The translations under genes were made by a program, and so were the position numbers. A stretch of DNA of 46,272 nucleotides from an uncultured Alphaproteobacteria bacterium (GTDB lineage: Bacteria; Pseudomonadota; Alphaproteobacteria; Micavibrionales; Micavibrionaceae), in NCBI GenBank assembly GCA_937941545.1, contig CALDHI010000009.1, positions 1 to 46,272 of the forward strand. Reading direction: 5' to 3'. The notes below the pieces were generated by a model that saw only the letters and a program-made list of their open reading frames with translations, made no database searches and had not been told where the DNA came from. Position 1 is the first letter of the stretch. Each line of letters opens with the position of its first letter. Shown piece after piece: positions 10,330 through 19,785 of the stretch.

Positions 10330-11152
10330 TTTCATTATTGTAACAGGACTATCTGGGGCGGGCATGTCTTCTGCGCTTAAAGCTTTAGAGGATAATGGCT
10401 ATGAGGTTTTGGATAATTTCCCACTTAGTTTGATTGATAATTTATTAAAGGAAAAAACAGACAAACCCATCGCAATTGGTATTGATAGCCGTACCCGTAA
10501 TTTTATTGCAGAGGATTTATGTGCCGCAATTGAACGTTATAAAGCAACGCTTATTTTCATGACATGCAAGCGCACAGTCTTACAGAAACGCTATACAGAA
10601 ACGCGCCGTAAACACCCCTTAGCGCAAGATCGTCCCGTGGGAGATGGTATCAGTAAAGAGTTTGACCTCATGGAGCCATTGAGGCAAATGGCGGATATTA
10701 TCATTGATACAACGGAAACAAACATTCATGATTTGCGCCGTATCATTGCCGAAAACTATGCGCCTGAGGCCTCTCAACAATTAACGGTTAGCCTCGTTTC
10801 CTTTGGCTTCAAAAATGGTATTCCGCGCGGTGCAGATATCGTGATGGATGTACGGTTTTTAAAGAACCCCCATTGGGATAAAAATTTAAAACCCTTAACA
10901 GGTCAAAATGAAAATGTGGGTGCCTATATTGCGCAGGACGAAAGCTTCGCGCCATTTATGATGAATTTTCAAAATATGATTGAACCTTTATTAGCGCGTT
11001 ATACGCATGAAGGTAAAAGCTATCTAACGATTGCCATTGGTTGCACAGGTGGCAAGCACCGCTCGGTTTTTAGCGTAGAGCAATTGGCGAAATGGTTTGA
11101 AGAATTAAAAGTAAAAACACATATCAAACATCGTGATATGCCTGTAGATTAA
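10316..11152 (+). CDS. rapZ: RapZ/YvcJ family RNase adapter protein (P-loop NTPase fold)
   Basis: VTGLSGAGMSSALKALEDNGYEVLDNFPLSLI; SFGFKNGIPRGADIVMDVRFLKNPHWDKNLKPLTG; IAIGCTGGKHRSVF. Confidence 0.94.
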   Translation: MQKNNFIIVTGLSGAGMSSALKALEDNGYEVLDNFPLSLIDNLLKEKTDKPIAIGIDSRTRNFIAEDLCAAIERYKATLIFMTCKRTVLQKRYTETRRKHPLAQDRPVGDGISKEFDLMEPLRQMADIIIDTTETNIHDLRRIIAENYAPEASQQLTVSLVSFGFKNGIPRGADIVMDVRFLKNPHWDKNLKPLTGQNENVGAYIAQDESFAPFMMNFQNMIEPLLARYTHEGKSYLTIAIGCTGGKHRSVFSVEQLAKWFEELKVKTHIKHRDMPVD

Positions 11153-11280
11153 TGATTAGGCGTACTACTAGGCGCAGTCGGAGCTGGTGCTTTATTGACT
11201 GGTTCTGTTGCCTGATAAGCATTGCTTACGTCAGCACCACCGTCAACATGCTTACACAAAGTTGTAGAAAATTTATTCAT
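11149..11280 (-). CDS. Hypothetical 43-aa small protein (absent from the supplied ORF track)
   Basis: Reading the minus strand: MNKFSTTLCKHVDGGADVSNAYQATEPVNKAPAPTAPSSTPNH*. Preceded by GAGGAGG (11290-11296, minus) with a 9-nt spacer; start overlaps the stop of the upstream 129-aa ORF. Confidence 0.6.
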   Translation of the reverse strand: MNKFSTTLCKHVDGGADVSNAYQATEPVNKAPAPTAPSSTPNH

Positions 11281-11662
11281 AATTTTTTGCCTCCTCAGCA
11301 TCTAATCTAAACAGAGCATTTTCTGTTGAAACGCCTTGTTGTTTTAATTCATAAAATAAAATTCTTGTTTTATCATCTTCGTCTTTCTCATTCACGATAT
11401 GATACAAAGTGCGGCTTTGTGTTTCCTGCCCCAGCTCAATCAAGCGTTTACGCCCGTTCAATAAAGAGACCAAGTTTGTTACCTTTTTCTCTGCCAAGGC
11501 GACATCTTCCGATTTATCTAAAATCGTATAATCCCCCACAGGAATAGGATCTTTAACATCGCCTTGCTTTTTCAAAATCAAAAATGCACGTTCATTAACG
11601 GGCGAGCGTTGAAAACCGAATACGGGCAATGCGCCTTCTACATTAAAATCTTGTCTTTCCAT
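11273..11662 (-). CDS. Hypothetical 129-aa soluble protein
   Basis: Open frame with SD-like AAGGA upstream (GCAAGGATTATAGGC-ATG); isolated on the minus strand between rapZ and ahcY; no family recognised. Confidence 0.65.
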   Translation of the reverse strand: MERQDFNVEGALPVFGFQRSPVNERAFLILKKQGDVKDPIPVGDYTILDKSEDVALAEKKVTNLVSLLNGRKRLIELGQETQSRTLYHIVNEKDEDDKTRILFYELKQQGVSTENALFRLDAEEAKNYE

Positions 11663-11773
11663 GCCTATAATCCTTGCTTTTAAGCGATTTACCTCTTATT
11701 TTTAGCGCAAATTAGTTAATTATTTGCTAAACCCCTTTTAATAATAGCAAATCAACCAAGATGGAGACAAATT

Positions 11774-13099
11774 ATGGGTGCACAAACCAAAGCAGTGGAA
11801 AATGATTATAAAATTGCAGATATCAGCTTAGCCGAATTTGGCCGTAAAGAAATTGAGCTGGCCGAGGCCGAAATGCCCGGTTTGATGGCTTTGCGCGAAG
11901 AGTACGGCAAGGCGCAACCTTTAAAAGATGCGCGCATTGTAGGTTGCCTTCATATGACCATTCAAACAGCGGTTTTGATTGAAACATTACAAGCGTTGGG
12001 TGCAACTATTCGTTGGAGCTCTTGTAATATTTTCTCAACCCAAGATCACGCAGCGGCAGCGATTGCCGCAACAGGAACGCCTGTCTTTGCCTGGAAAGGT
12101 CAAACCGAAGAAGAGGGCGAATGGTGTATTCACCAAACAATCAAAGGCCCAGCAGATGCCCAAGGCGGCGCATGGACGCCTAACATGATTTTGGATGATG
12201 GCGGTGACCTAACAACAATCATGCATAATGATTATCCAGAATTAATGAAAGATGTTAAAGGCCTGTCCGAAGAAACAACAACTGGTGTTCTTCGCCTTTA
12301 TGAAATGATGAAAGCAGGAACATTGAAAGTACCTGCGATTAACGTGAATGATTCTGTGACCAAATCTAAATTTGATAATAAGTATGGCTGTCGTGAGTCA
12401 CTTGTGGATGCGATCCGTCGCGCCACGGATGTAATGATGGCTGGTAAAATCGCTTGTGTCGCTGGTTATGGCGATGTTGGTAAAGGATCAGCGGAAAGCT
12501 TAAAATCACAAGGTGTACGCGTCATGGTCACTGAAATTGATCCTATCTGCGCGCTACAGGCCGCGATGGAAGGCTATGAAGTCACCACAATGGAAGATGC
12601 CGCCAAACGTGCCGACATCTTTGTGACCGCAACAGGGAACAAAGACATCATTACGATGGATCACATGCGTGACATGAAACAAAATGCGATTGTCTGTAAC
12701 ATTGGTCACTTTGACAATGAAATCCAAACGCAACCTTTGCGTAATCTAAAATGGACAAATATTAAACCACAAGTCGATCAAGTTGAATTCCCAGATGGTA
12801 AATCAATTATTTTATTGGCTGAAGGTCGTTTGGTTAATCTTGGCTGTGCAACAGGGCATCCGTCTTTCGTGATGAGCGCGTCTTTCACCAATCAAACATT
12901 GGCACAAATTGAGCTGTGGAATAATGCGGATAAATACGAAAACAAAGTGTACGTTTTACCTAAGCATTTAGACGAAAAAGTTGCGATGCTTCACCTTGAA
13001 AAAGTAGGGGCAAAACTGTCCAAACTCTCCAAAGATCAAGCCGACTATATCGGTGTAACCGAAGCTGGCCCGTTCAAAGATGATGCGTACAGGTATTAA
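11774..13099 (+). CDS. ahcY: Adenosylhomocysteinase (S-adenosyl-L-homocysteine hydrolase)
   Basis: [81 protein letters not shown]-terminus. Confidence 0.98.
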   Translation: MGAQTKAVENDYKIADISLAEFGRKEIELAEAEMPGLMALREEYGKAQPLKDARIVGCLHMTIQTAVLIETLQALGATIRWSSCNIFSTQDHAAAAIAATGTPVFAWKGQTEEEGEWCIHQTIKGPADAQGGAWTPNMILDDGGDLTTIMHNDYPELMKDVKGLSEETTTGVLRLYEMMKAGTLKVPAINVNDSVTKSKFDNKYGCRESLVDAIRRATDVMMAGKIACVAGYGDVGKGSAESLKSQGVRVMVTEIDPICALQAAMEGYEVTTMEDAAKRADIFVTATGNKDIITMDHMRDMKQNAIVCNIGHFDNEIQTQPLRNLKWTNIKPQVDQVEFPDGKSIILLAEGRLVNLGCATGHPSFVMSASFTNQTLAQIELWNNADKYENKVYVLPKHLDEKVAMLHLEKVGAKLSKLSKDQADYIGVTEAGPFKDDAYRY

Positions 13100-13116
13100 A
13101 GGATAATAAGCTTTAT

Positions 13117-13734
13117 ATGATTGATGATTTTGATTTCCTCCAAGGTGATTTAACCGACGCTTTACTATTTTTAAAAGAAGCGGGGAAATTAAAATCTGTT
13201 ATCCGTCAAACCTATCTGCAAAATGAAAGCCGTATGGAGAATTCGGCTGAGCATAGCTGGCATTTAACATTAATGGCTTTGGTACTAGCCCCCATTGCAG
13301 ATAAAAGCCTTAATCAAGCGCATATTATTAAGATGCTTATCATTCATGATCTAGGTGAAGTGTATCACGGCGACATTTTTTTATATGATGCAAAACGCGA
13401 TGTAGGTAAAGACGATGAGCGTAATGCGGTCATCGAACTCCTAGCGCTTGCTCCTTTATCTTTTCAAACCGAAGCTATAACGCTTTGGGACGAGTTTGAA
13501 GCGAGACAAACAGCGGAAGCTCAATTTGCGCAAAGTATTGACCGTTTTCAACCCTTTATGGAACAGCTCGATAACGGCGGTGATTCATGGTTACGTCATA
13601 AAATTAGCCATACAAAAGCATTAGATAAGAACAAACATATTAAAGAAGGCTTCCCTTTATTATGGGAGTACTACCAAAACTTAGCACAGCAAGCTGAGGA
13701 TAAAGGATGTTTTCATCAAGACGAAAACCGTTGA
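13117..13734 (+). CDS. HD domain-containing hydrolase (HDDC2/YfbR-like)
   Basis: NESRMENSAEHSWHLTLMAL ... MLIIHDLGEVYHGD ... ARQTAEAQFAQSIDRFQPF: H..HD..D pattern. Confidence 0.88.
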   Translation: MIDDFDFLQGDLTDALLFLKEAGKLKSVIRQTYLQNESRMENSAEHSWHLTLMALVLAPIADKSLNQAHIIKMLIIHDLGEVYHGDIFLYDAKRDVGKDDERNAVIELLALAPLSFQTEAITLWDEFEARQTAEAQFAQSIDRFQPFMEQLDNGGDSWLRHKISHTKALDKNKHIKEGFPLLWEYYQNLAQQAEDKGCFHQDENR

Positions 13735-14387
13735 ATGAAATCATCCGTGATTAGAAAGTCACGTACATCATCCGCAATTTTTTCATGTCCTGCGCTGTTT
13801 GGGTGTACACCGTCACTTAAATAAGTCTGATATGCGATTGCGCTCCACTTATCAAATCGCGGCAAAAAGCGTAGATTTTCTTTCGTACAGAACGTTTCAA
13901 TAATACCGTCAAATCTTTGCATTGATTCATTCATATAGGATTTATCAAGCGCCCACAGCAAGGGTTTAACCAACGTTTCATCGACGGGCAATAAGCCCAG
14001 AAAAGAGATATGACTTGTGTAAATCTTTGCTTTCGCGACAAGCCCATATAAATTATCTTCAAATTCGGTGTCGCTGTAGTGATTGGCCAATGTATCCGAC
14101 GTTAAAATCGAATCATTAGTCCCAATTGCAAAAATAATCTCAACAGGCTCATTCGCCCCCGCAGCATAGATACGCGCCTTTATTTCATTATCAATACGTC
14201 GCACTAAATCAGGCACGGTATCGCCAGAAATGCCTAAGTTATAAGGCATACAGTAAAAGGGCTGTGACTGCGTTTGTGTTTCTATCACTTTTTGCATGAT
14301 TTCACCACTCAACCGATTGACCCAGCCGCCTTGGCTGTCCCACGCCCCTGCCGTAATGCTATCGCCAAAGAAAAATAGATTTGCCAT
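13716..14387 (-). CDS. SGNH/GDSL hydrolase-family protein
   Basis: LFFFGDSITAGAWDSQGGWVNRLSGE (block I), GISGDTVPDLVRR, IFAIGTNDS, SDGVHPNSAGHEKIADDV (block V). Confidence 0.9.
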   Translation of the reverse strand: MANLFFFGDSITAGAWDSQGGWVNRLSGEIMQKVIETQTQSQPFYCMPYNLGISGDTVPDLVRRIDNEIKARIYAAGANEPVEIIFAIGTNDSILTSDTLANHYSDTEFEDNLYGLVAKAKIYTSHISFLGLLPVDETLVKPLLWALDKSYMNESMQRFDGIIETFCTKENLRFLPRFDKWSAIAYQTYLSDGVHPNSAGHEKIADDVRDFLITDDFIQRFSS

Positions 14388-14438
14388 GATTTATACACTC
14401 CCATATGATGGAGAAGATTTTACATGAGAAGGCAAAAA

Positions 14439-15026
14439 ATGACTATTACTCTTTTATTTCTAGCGGGGAGCGCACGCAAACAATCTTTCAACAAGAAGCT
14501 TGCGAAGGTCGCCCACGATATCGCCGAGAAAAGCGGTGCAGAGGCCAAGTTCATAGACCTCGCAGATTTTGATATGCCTCTTTATAATGGTGATTATGAA
14601 GAAGCCAACGGCTTACCCGAGGCCGCGGTTAAACTAAAGAAATTATTTGCCGAATGTGATGGCTTCTTTATCGCCAGCCCAGAATATAACAGCTCTTTTT
14701 CTTCTTTATTGAAGAATTCTCTAGATTGGATATCACGTAAACATGAAAAGGGTGAGCCTCCACTTGTCGCTTATAAAAACAAAGTCGCCACTATTACCTC
14801 AACCTCACCTGGAGGCCTTGGTGGCTTACGCGGTTTAGTGCCGCTACGCATGATGCTAAGTAACATTGCCGTGACAGTCATTCCCGAACAGCTTGCGGTA
14901 GAAAATGCGTACGAGGCGTTCGACGAAGCAGGAAACATTACCGACGAAAAACAATATCAAGCGTTAAAAAATCTTGTCCATGCGCTCATTAAAACAACCC
15001 AAGCGATGAAAAACATCAACAAATGA
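14439..15026 (+). CDS. NADPH-dependent FMN reductase family protein
   Basis: LFLAGSARKQSFNKKLAKVAHDIA...FFIASPEYNSSFSSLLKNSLDWIS: flavodoxin-like FMN reductase motifs. The track start 14424 is an alternative. Confidence 0.9.
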   Translation: MTITLLFLAGSARKQSFNKKLAKVAHDIAEKSGAEAKFIDLADFDMPLYNGDYEEANGLPEAAVKLKKLFAECDGFFIASPEYNSSFSSLLKNSLDWISRKHEKGEPPLVAYKNKVATITSTSPGGLGGLRGLVPLRMMLSNIAVTVIPEQLAVENAYEAFDEAGNITDEKQYQALKNLVHALIKTTQAMKNINK

Positions 15027-15862
15027 ATATCCTCCGACTAAATTGTAAAGACAAACCCGGCATCGTCGCCGCCGTTGCCACGGCGTTAAGCAACCACCAA
15101 TGTAATATTGAGGAATCCTCACAATATAACGATCCCTCGTCCGACCAGTTTTACATGCGCGTCGTTTTTACGCCAATCGAAGCGGATAGCTTAAGCAATT
15201 TCAACAAAACCTTTTCATCCATTGCACAAATATTTGATATGGATTGGCGTGTCTGTGATGCCAGCAAGGACGTCAAAACGATTATTCTGGTCTCGCAATA
15301 TGATCATTGCCTGAATGACTTATTATATCGCTGGCGCACAAATCATCTGCCTATTGAAATTACAGCCATTGTTTCAAATCATGAGGATACGCGTAAACTC
15401 GTAGAAGATATCGGGCTCCCCTTTCATTATTTACCCGTTTCAAAAGACAATAAAATAGCGCAAGAAAAGGCTATCACTCAAATTATTGAGGAAACACAAA
15501 GCGAGCTCATCGTGATGGCGCGTTATATGCAAATATTAACCACAGAATTTTGTAACCATCACAAAGGCCGCGTGATTAATATTCATCACAGTTTTTTACC
15601 TGGATTTAAAGGCGCACGCCCCTATCACCAAGCGTATAAGCGAGGTGTTAAGATCATTGGTGCCACCGCACATTTTGCAACGGCCGATTTAGACGAGGGT
15701 CCCATTATCGCGCAAGATATTGAAGAAATTGATCACAGCTACACACCACAAAAAATGCAGAGCCTTGGTCAAGATACGGAAAGCAAAGTCTTAGCCCGCG
15801 CCATTGATCTCTATGCACACCGTCGTATTTTTATGAATGGGCGACGCACCATTATTTTATAG
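15023..15862 (+). CDS. purU: Formyltetrahydrofolate deformylase
   Basis: N-terminal ACT domain (LNCKDKPGIVAAVATALSNHQCNIEESSQY), formyltransferase-like C-terminus (INIHHSFLPGFKGARPYHQAYKRGVKIIGATAHF). ATGA overlap with the preceding gene. Confidence 0.94.
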   Translation: MNILRLNCKDKPGIVAAVATALSNHQCNIEESSQYNDPSSDQFYMRVVFTPIEADSLSNFNKTFSSIAQIFDMDWRVCDASKDVKTIILVSQYDHCLNDLLYRWRTNHLPIEITAIVSNHEDTRKLVEDIGLPFHYLPVSKDNKIAQEKAITQIIEETQSELIVMARYMQILTTEFCNHHKGRVINIHHSFLPGFKGARPYHQAYKRGVKIIGATAHFATADLDEGPIIAQDIEEIDHSYTPQKMQSLGQDTESKVLARAIDLYAHRRIFMNGRRTIIL

Positions 15863-18221
15863 AAATTCTTTTAGCCTTGTTCTTTTACTGCTTCACTTTT
15901 ACACTGTGACCATGGTTAAAAATTCTTCCCCTTTGAAAAATTTTATTGGCGCTCTCACAGGCGCTGACCAGTTACGCATTGAAAAAAACAGACTTGAAGC
16001 CTTTTTAGCAGGTTGCCCAGGGGAATATTGTGGTTTTTCTAGAAACGGTGATGTCTTATTCAGTGAGAATTTCATTCGTTTTTTAAATCTTGAAACCATC
16101 AAAACAATTGAAGATATTCAATCTGCCTTAGAAACAGAGCAGGCCGATATTCTAAGCAGCCTATTCAAAGCGTTAGTGAGTAAAGGTACACCTTTCGAAT
16201 ACGAAGTGTACGTCCCTTCAAATAAGAAACATCTTTCGTTAAAAGGGACGTGCGGATATGCCTTAGACGAAAGTGACGCTTTTTATATCTTATGGCTCAA
16301 TGACATAACGGACAGCAAAAAAGAATTTTTACAACTTGAGCAGCAATCCGTGAAAAAGCATGACGAAAGCGCCCAATTAAAATTTATCCTTGATGCCATG
16401 GCGCAGGTTTTTTGGTTACGCGATGAAGCAGGAGAGATTATTTGGCGCAACAAGGCGTACGTGAATTTTGTCAAAGAAAAAACAGATGAAATCATCATAA
16501 AGCCACGTGATAAATCCGATATTAAGACAATAAAAGACTTAAGCCAAAAAGCCTTATCAGAAAAGATGCCTCAAACTTTCCATGGCCATGTTGTCTCCAA
16601 CGGTAAGCGACTATTTGTGAAAGTGACTGAAAGCCCCCTATTAAATAAAAATCAAACTTTGGGAAGCATGCAGGATTTAACAGAAGAAGAAGAAGCCAGC
16701 GCGACTTATAACCGTCACTTAACCGCCAATCAAAGCTTACTCGAACATTTACGTACAGCTGTCGCCATTTATAACGCCGATCAAAAGTTAGAATTTTTTA
16801 ACTCTGCCTTTTCTGAATTATGGGGATTAGAAGACCAATGGTTAAATAATCAACCCAAATTAGGCGATGTTTTGGAAAAGCTAAGAGATACGCGCCGCCT
16901 TCCGGAGCAGGCCGATTTTAGAAGCTACAAGCAAGGCTGGCTGGATATGTTCACGCGCCTTATTGATCCTTTAGACGACATGCTGTACTTGCCTGACGAT
17001 ACGGCGCTTCGCATGCTGGTCATCCCGCATCCCGTTGGTGGTTTAATGATGACCTTTGAAGATGTGACCAGCCGATTAGAACTAGAATCTTCCTACAACA
17101 CGCTAATTGCTGTTCAAAAAGAAACCTTAGATAATTTGGCTGAGGGTGTTGCCGTGTTCGGCAGTGACGGGCGTATTCAATTATTTAACCCTTCTTATGC
17201 CAAGTTATGGCGTTTGAACCCTGAAAATTTAGAAGGAAATCCTCATATTTCACGTCTTGCTGTACGTATGATACAACTTTTTGATGAGGAAAATAGCGAA
17301 GATGTTAAAGATAAACTCATTGCGCACGGTATCGAGCGACGTATTCAAGAAGGTCGTCTGCGCCTCAAAAACAAACAATTATTGGAGTTCACGACCGTAC
17401 CCCTACCTGATGGCGGCGTCATGGTGACGTACTTTGATGTCACGGATAGCGTCAAAGTCGAAAATGCCTTGCGTGAAAAGAACGCCGCCCTTGAAACAGC
17501 CGAAAGATTAAAAACTGACTTCCTTGCCAATGTCTCTTACCAGCTCCGTACGCCTTTAAACGCTATTATTGGCTTTGCTGAAATTCTAGATAATCAATAT
17601 TTCGGTGACTTAAACGATAAACAAAAAGAGTACAGTGTAGGCATTCAAGATGCAGGCAGTAAGCTTGTACGTCTTATTGACGATATTCTTGATTTATCTA
17701 CGATCGAAGCGGGTTATCTGGACTTAAATTATGATGAAGTCGAAGTACAAACTATATTGGACGATCTTCTTATCTTAACCAAAGAATGGGCGCTTAAGCA
17801 ACAGATCCAGGTCAAGCTTGATTATGACAGTAACATAGCGAACTTTATGGCAGATGAGCGCCGTATAAAACAAGTTTTGCTGAACCTTATTCGCAATGCT
17901 ATTAATTTCACACCTGATAGTGGGCACATCATTTTAAAAGCGTACAGCGATGAAGAAAATATTATTTTCTCAGTCTCTGATACGGGTATAGGTATATCAA
18001 AAACAGATATGGAACGTATTTTTGAGCCGTTTGAGCGCGCCATTCATGAACAACGTGCCGATATGTCGCAACATGCCTTGTCACGCGGGGCGGGTTTAGG
18101 GTTATCTTTGGTGAAAAACATTATTACCCTGCATGGCGGTAGCGTCGATATCGACTCAATAGAGGGTGAAGGCACAACCGTGACGGTGAATATCCCAACA
18201 AAACCTCTAATCACGGCTTAA
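15837..18221 (+). CDS. divL: PAS-domain sensor (pseudo)histidine kinase, DivL-like, with Tyr in the H-box
   Basis: Several PAS-like segments, DHp FLANVSYQLRTPLNAIIGFAEIL (Tyr where His is expected), intact-looking HATPase boxes (NLIRNAINFTP, VSDTGIGI, GAGLGLSLVKNI). The alternative start at ATG 15912 would remove an N-terminal hydrophobic stretch. Confidence 0.83.
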   Translation: MGDAPLFYRNSFSLVLLLLHFYTVTMVKNSSPLKNFIGALTGADQLRIEKNRLEAFLAGCPGEYCGFSRNGDVLFSENFIRFLNLETIKTIEDIQSALETEQADILSSLFKALVSKGTPFEYEVYVPSNKKHLSLKGTCGYALDESDAFYILWLNDITDSKKEFLQLEQQSVKKHDESAQLKFILDAMAQVFWLRDEAGEIIWRNKAYVNFVKEKTDEIIIKPRDKSDIKTIKDLSQKALSEKMPQTFHGHVVSNGKRLFVKVTESPLLNKNQTLGSMQDLTEEEEASATYNRHLTANQSLLEHLRTAVAIYNADQKLEFFNSAFSELWGLEDQWLNNQPKLGDVLEKLRDTRRLPEQADFRSYKQGWLDMFTRLIDPLDDMLYLPDDTALRMLVIPHPVGGLMMTFEDVTSRLELESSYNTLIAVQKETLDNLAEGVAVFGSDGRIQLFNPSYAKLWRLNPENLEGNPHISRLAVRMIQLFDEENSEDVKDKLIAHGIERRIQEGRLRLKNKQLLEFTTVPLPDGGVMVTYFDVTDSVKVENALREKNAALETAERLKTDFLANVSYQLRTPLNAIIGFAEILDNQYFGDLNDKQKEYSVGIQDAGSKLVRLIDDILDLSTIEAGYLDLNYDEVEVQTILDDLLILTKEWALKQQIQVKLDYDSNIANFMADERRIKQVLLNLIRNAINFTPDSGHIILKAYSDEENIIFSVSDTGIGISKTDMERIFEPFERAIHEQRADMSQHALSRGAGLGLSLVKNIITLHGGSVDIDSIEGEGTTVTVNIPTKPLITA

Positions 18222-18225
18222 TGCC

Positions 18226-19245
18226 TTATTGTGGCTTACCCTTTGTTGTCGAATATTCGAAATGAAGCGGCGTTTCAGGGTGAATTTCATTATAGATGTG
18301 ATGCGTGGCAAAGGCGGCTTCTGAAAAACCAGTTAAGATAAGCTTTAATTTATTCTTATAAGCGGCAATGTCGCCAATAGCATACACACCATACTCGCTT
18401 GTCTCCGCCGTTGTCGGATTAATCGCAATATGGCTTTTATCAAGGCTTAAACCCCAATCCGCAATAGGCCCCAACGAAGCCGCTAGACCATAAAAGGGCA
18501 ATAAAACATCTGCCTTAATCTCAACAATATTTTTATCTTTATCAATAAGTTCAACAGCGTCTAACGTACCATTTTCACCCTGTAACCCATGTAATTGATA
18601 AGGGGTCATCAGTTTAATTTTACCCTCAGCTGCAAGGGAATTAAGCTTAGATACATTGTCGGGCGCTGCGCGGAACTTATCACGGCGATGCACAAGGTGT
18701 ACGTCTTTTGCAATATCACAAAGCGACAGCGCCCAATCAACGGCGCTGTCGCCTCCTCCTGCGATAACAACCGATTTACCTGCAAAATCCTGCTTTTTAC
18801 GCACCATATAAAAAATGGACGATCCTTCATAAGCTTCAATGTTATCCAAAGGAGGTTTATTAGGGCCAAAAGCGCCTGCGCCGCCTGCAATAATAATTTT
18901 CCGTGCGCGAACTGTATTGTGCTTAGATGTTGTAAGTTGCCATTGGTCGTCAATATTTTCAATAGCAACAATTTGTTGATTCAATAGATAAAGCGGTTTA
19001 AACGGTGCGGCTTGTTTTTCTAATTGTTCAATAAAATCACCCGCCATTATTTCTGGGTAGGCCGGAATATCATAAATTGGTTTTTCTGGGTAAAGCGCTG
19101 TGCATTGCCCGCCAATTTCCTCAAGCGAATCAATCACATAACAATTTAAACCCACCATACCGCATTCAAACGCCGCAAACAGACCCGCTGGGCCTGCGCC
19201 AATAATCGCAACGTCCCTAATTTCATTAGAATCTTTATCAACCAT
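18226..19245 (-). CDS. Thioredoxin reductase-like ferredoxin--NADP(+) reductase
   Basis: VAIIGAGPAGLFAAFECGMVGL; GGQCTALYPEKPIYDIPAYP (no CxxC redox pair); GGGDSAVDWAL; AIGDIAAYKNKLKLILTGFSEAAFATH. Confidence 0.92.
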   Translation of the reverse strand: MVDKDSNEIRDVAIIGAGPAGLFAAFECGMVGLNCYVIDSLEEIGGQCTALYPEKPIYDIPAYPEIMAGDFIEQLEKQAAPFKPLYLLNQQIVAIENIDDQWQLTTSKHNTVRARKIIIAGGAGAFGPNKPPLDNIEAYEGSSIFYMVRKKQDFAGKSVVIAGGGDSAVDWALSLCDIAKDVHLVHRRDKFRAAPDNVSKLNSLAAEGKIKLMTPYQLHGLQGENGTLDAVELIDKDKNIVEIKADVLLPFYGLAASLGPIADWGLSLDKSHIAINPTTAETSEYGVYAIGDIAAYKNKLKLILTGFSEAAFATHHIYNEIHPETPLHFEYSTTKGKPQ

Positions 19246-19352
19246 AAGAGAGATGCTTTCTTTTCAAACAAAATTTTGCAATGATATGTCTTATATAAAG
19301 TGTTTTAACAGGTTTTTAAAGACGTATATAAAACAACGAAATAAGATTATGA

Positions 19353-19775
19353 ATGACCAAAGAATTTAAAACAAACTGCGAAGTAGAAACACAGGCCATT
19401 GCCCAAGATTGCGCAGGCCAAGCAAAAGCGGGCGATGTTTATTGCTTATCTGGGCCCATGGGCGCAGGCAAAAGCGTCTTTGCCCGCCATTTCATTCGTA
19501 CATTGTTAAAAGATGATAGAGCGGAAGTACCGAGCCCGACGTTCACCCTCGTCCAAACTTATGATTTGAAAAACACCTCCATTTGGCATTTTGATTTATA
19601 CCGCCTTAAAGACGCAGAAGAAATTTATGAAATAGGCTGGGAAGATGCGCTATATAATAATATAGTCTTAGTTGAATGGCCCGAGCGTTTAGGAAGTTTA
19701 AAACCATCCAGTGTCATTGAGATAAATATTAAGCCCATTTCGGATATAACGCGTTTAATTACAATAGAAAATTAG
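19353..19775 (+). CDS. tsaE: tRNA threonylcarbamoyladenosine biosynthesis protein TsaE
   Basis: Walker A GPMGAGKSVFARHFIR; VPSPTFTLVQTYD; IWHFDLYRL; NNIVLVEWPERL. Confidence 0.95.
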   Translation: MTKEFKTNCEVETQAIAQDCAGQAKAGDVYCLSGPMGAGKSVFARHFIRTLLKDDRAEVPSPTFTLVQTYDLKNTSIWHFDLYRLKDAEEIYEIGWEDALYNNIVLVEWPERLGSLKPSSVIEINIKPISDITRLITIEN

Positions 19776-19785
19776 AAAGAATATA

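Noticed and set aside
11663-11773. SAH or SAM riboswitch upstream of ahcY
   Set aside because: No recognisable consensus of known SAH/SAM-II classes in 111 nt; only a weak hairpin, reported separately at low interest.
18595-18987. 130-aa plus-strand ORF inside the ferredoxin-NADP reductase gene
   Set aside because: Antisense shadow ORF of a well-supported minus-strand gene.
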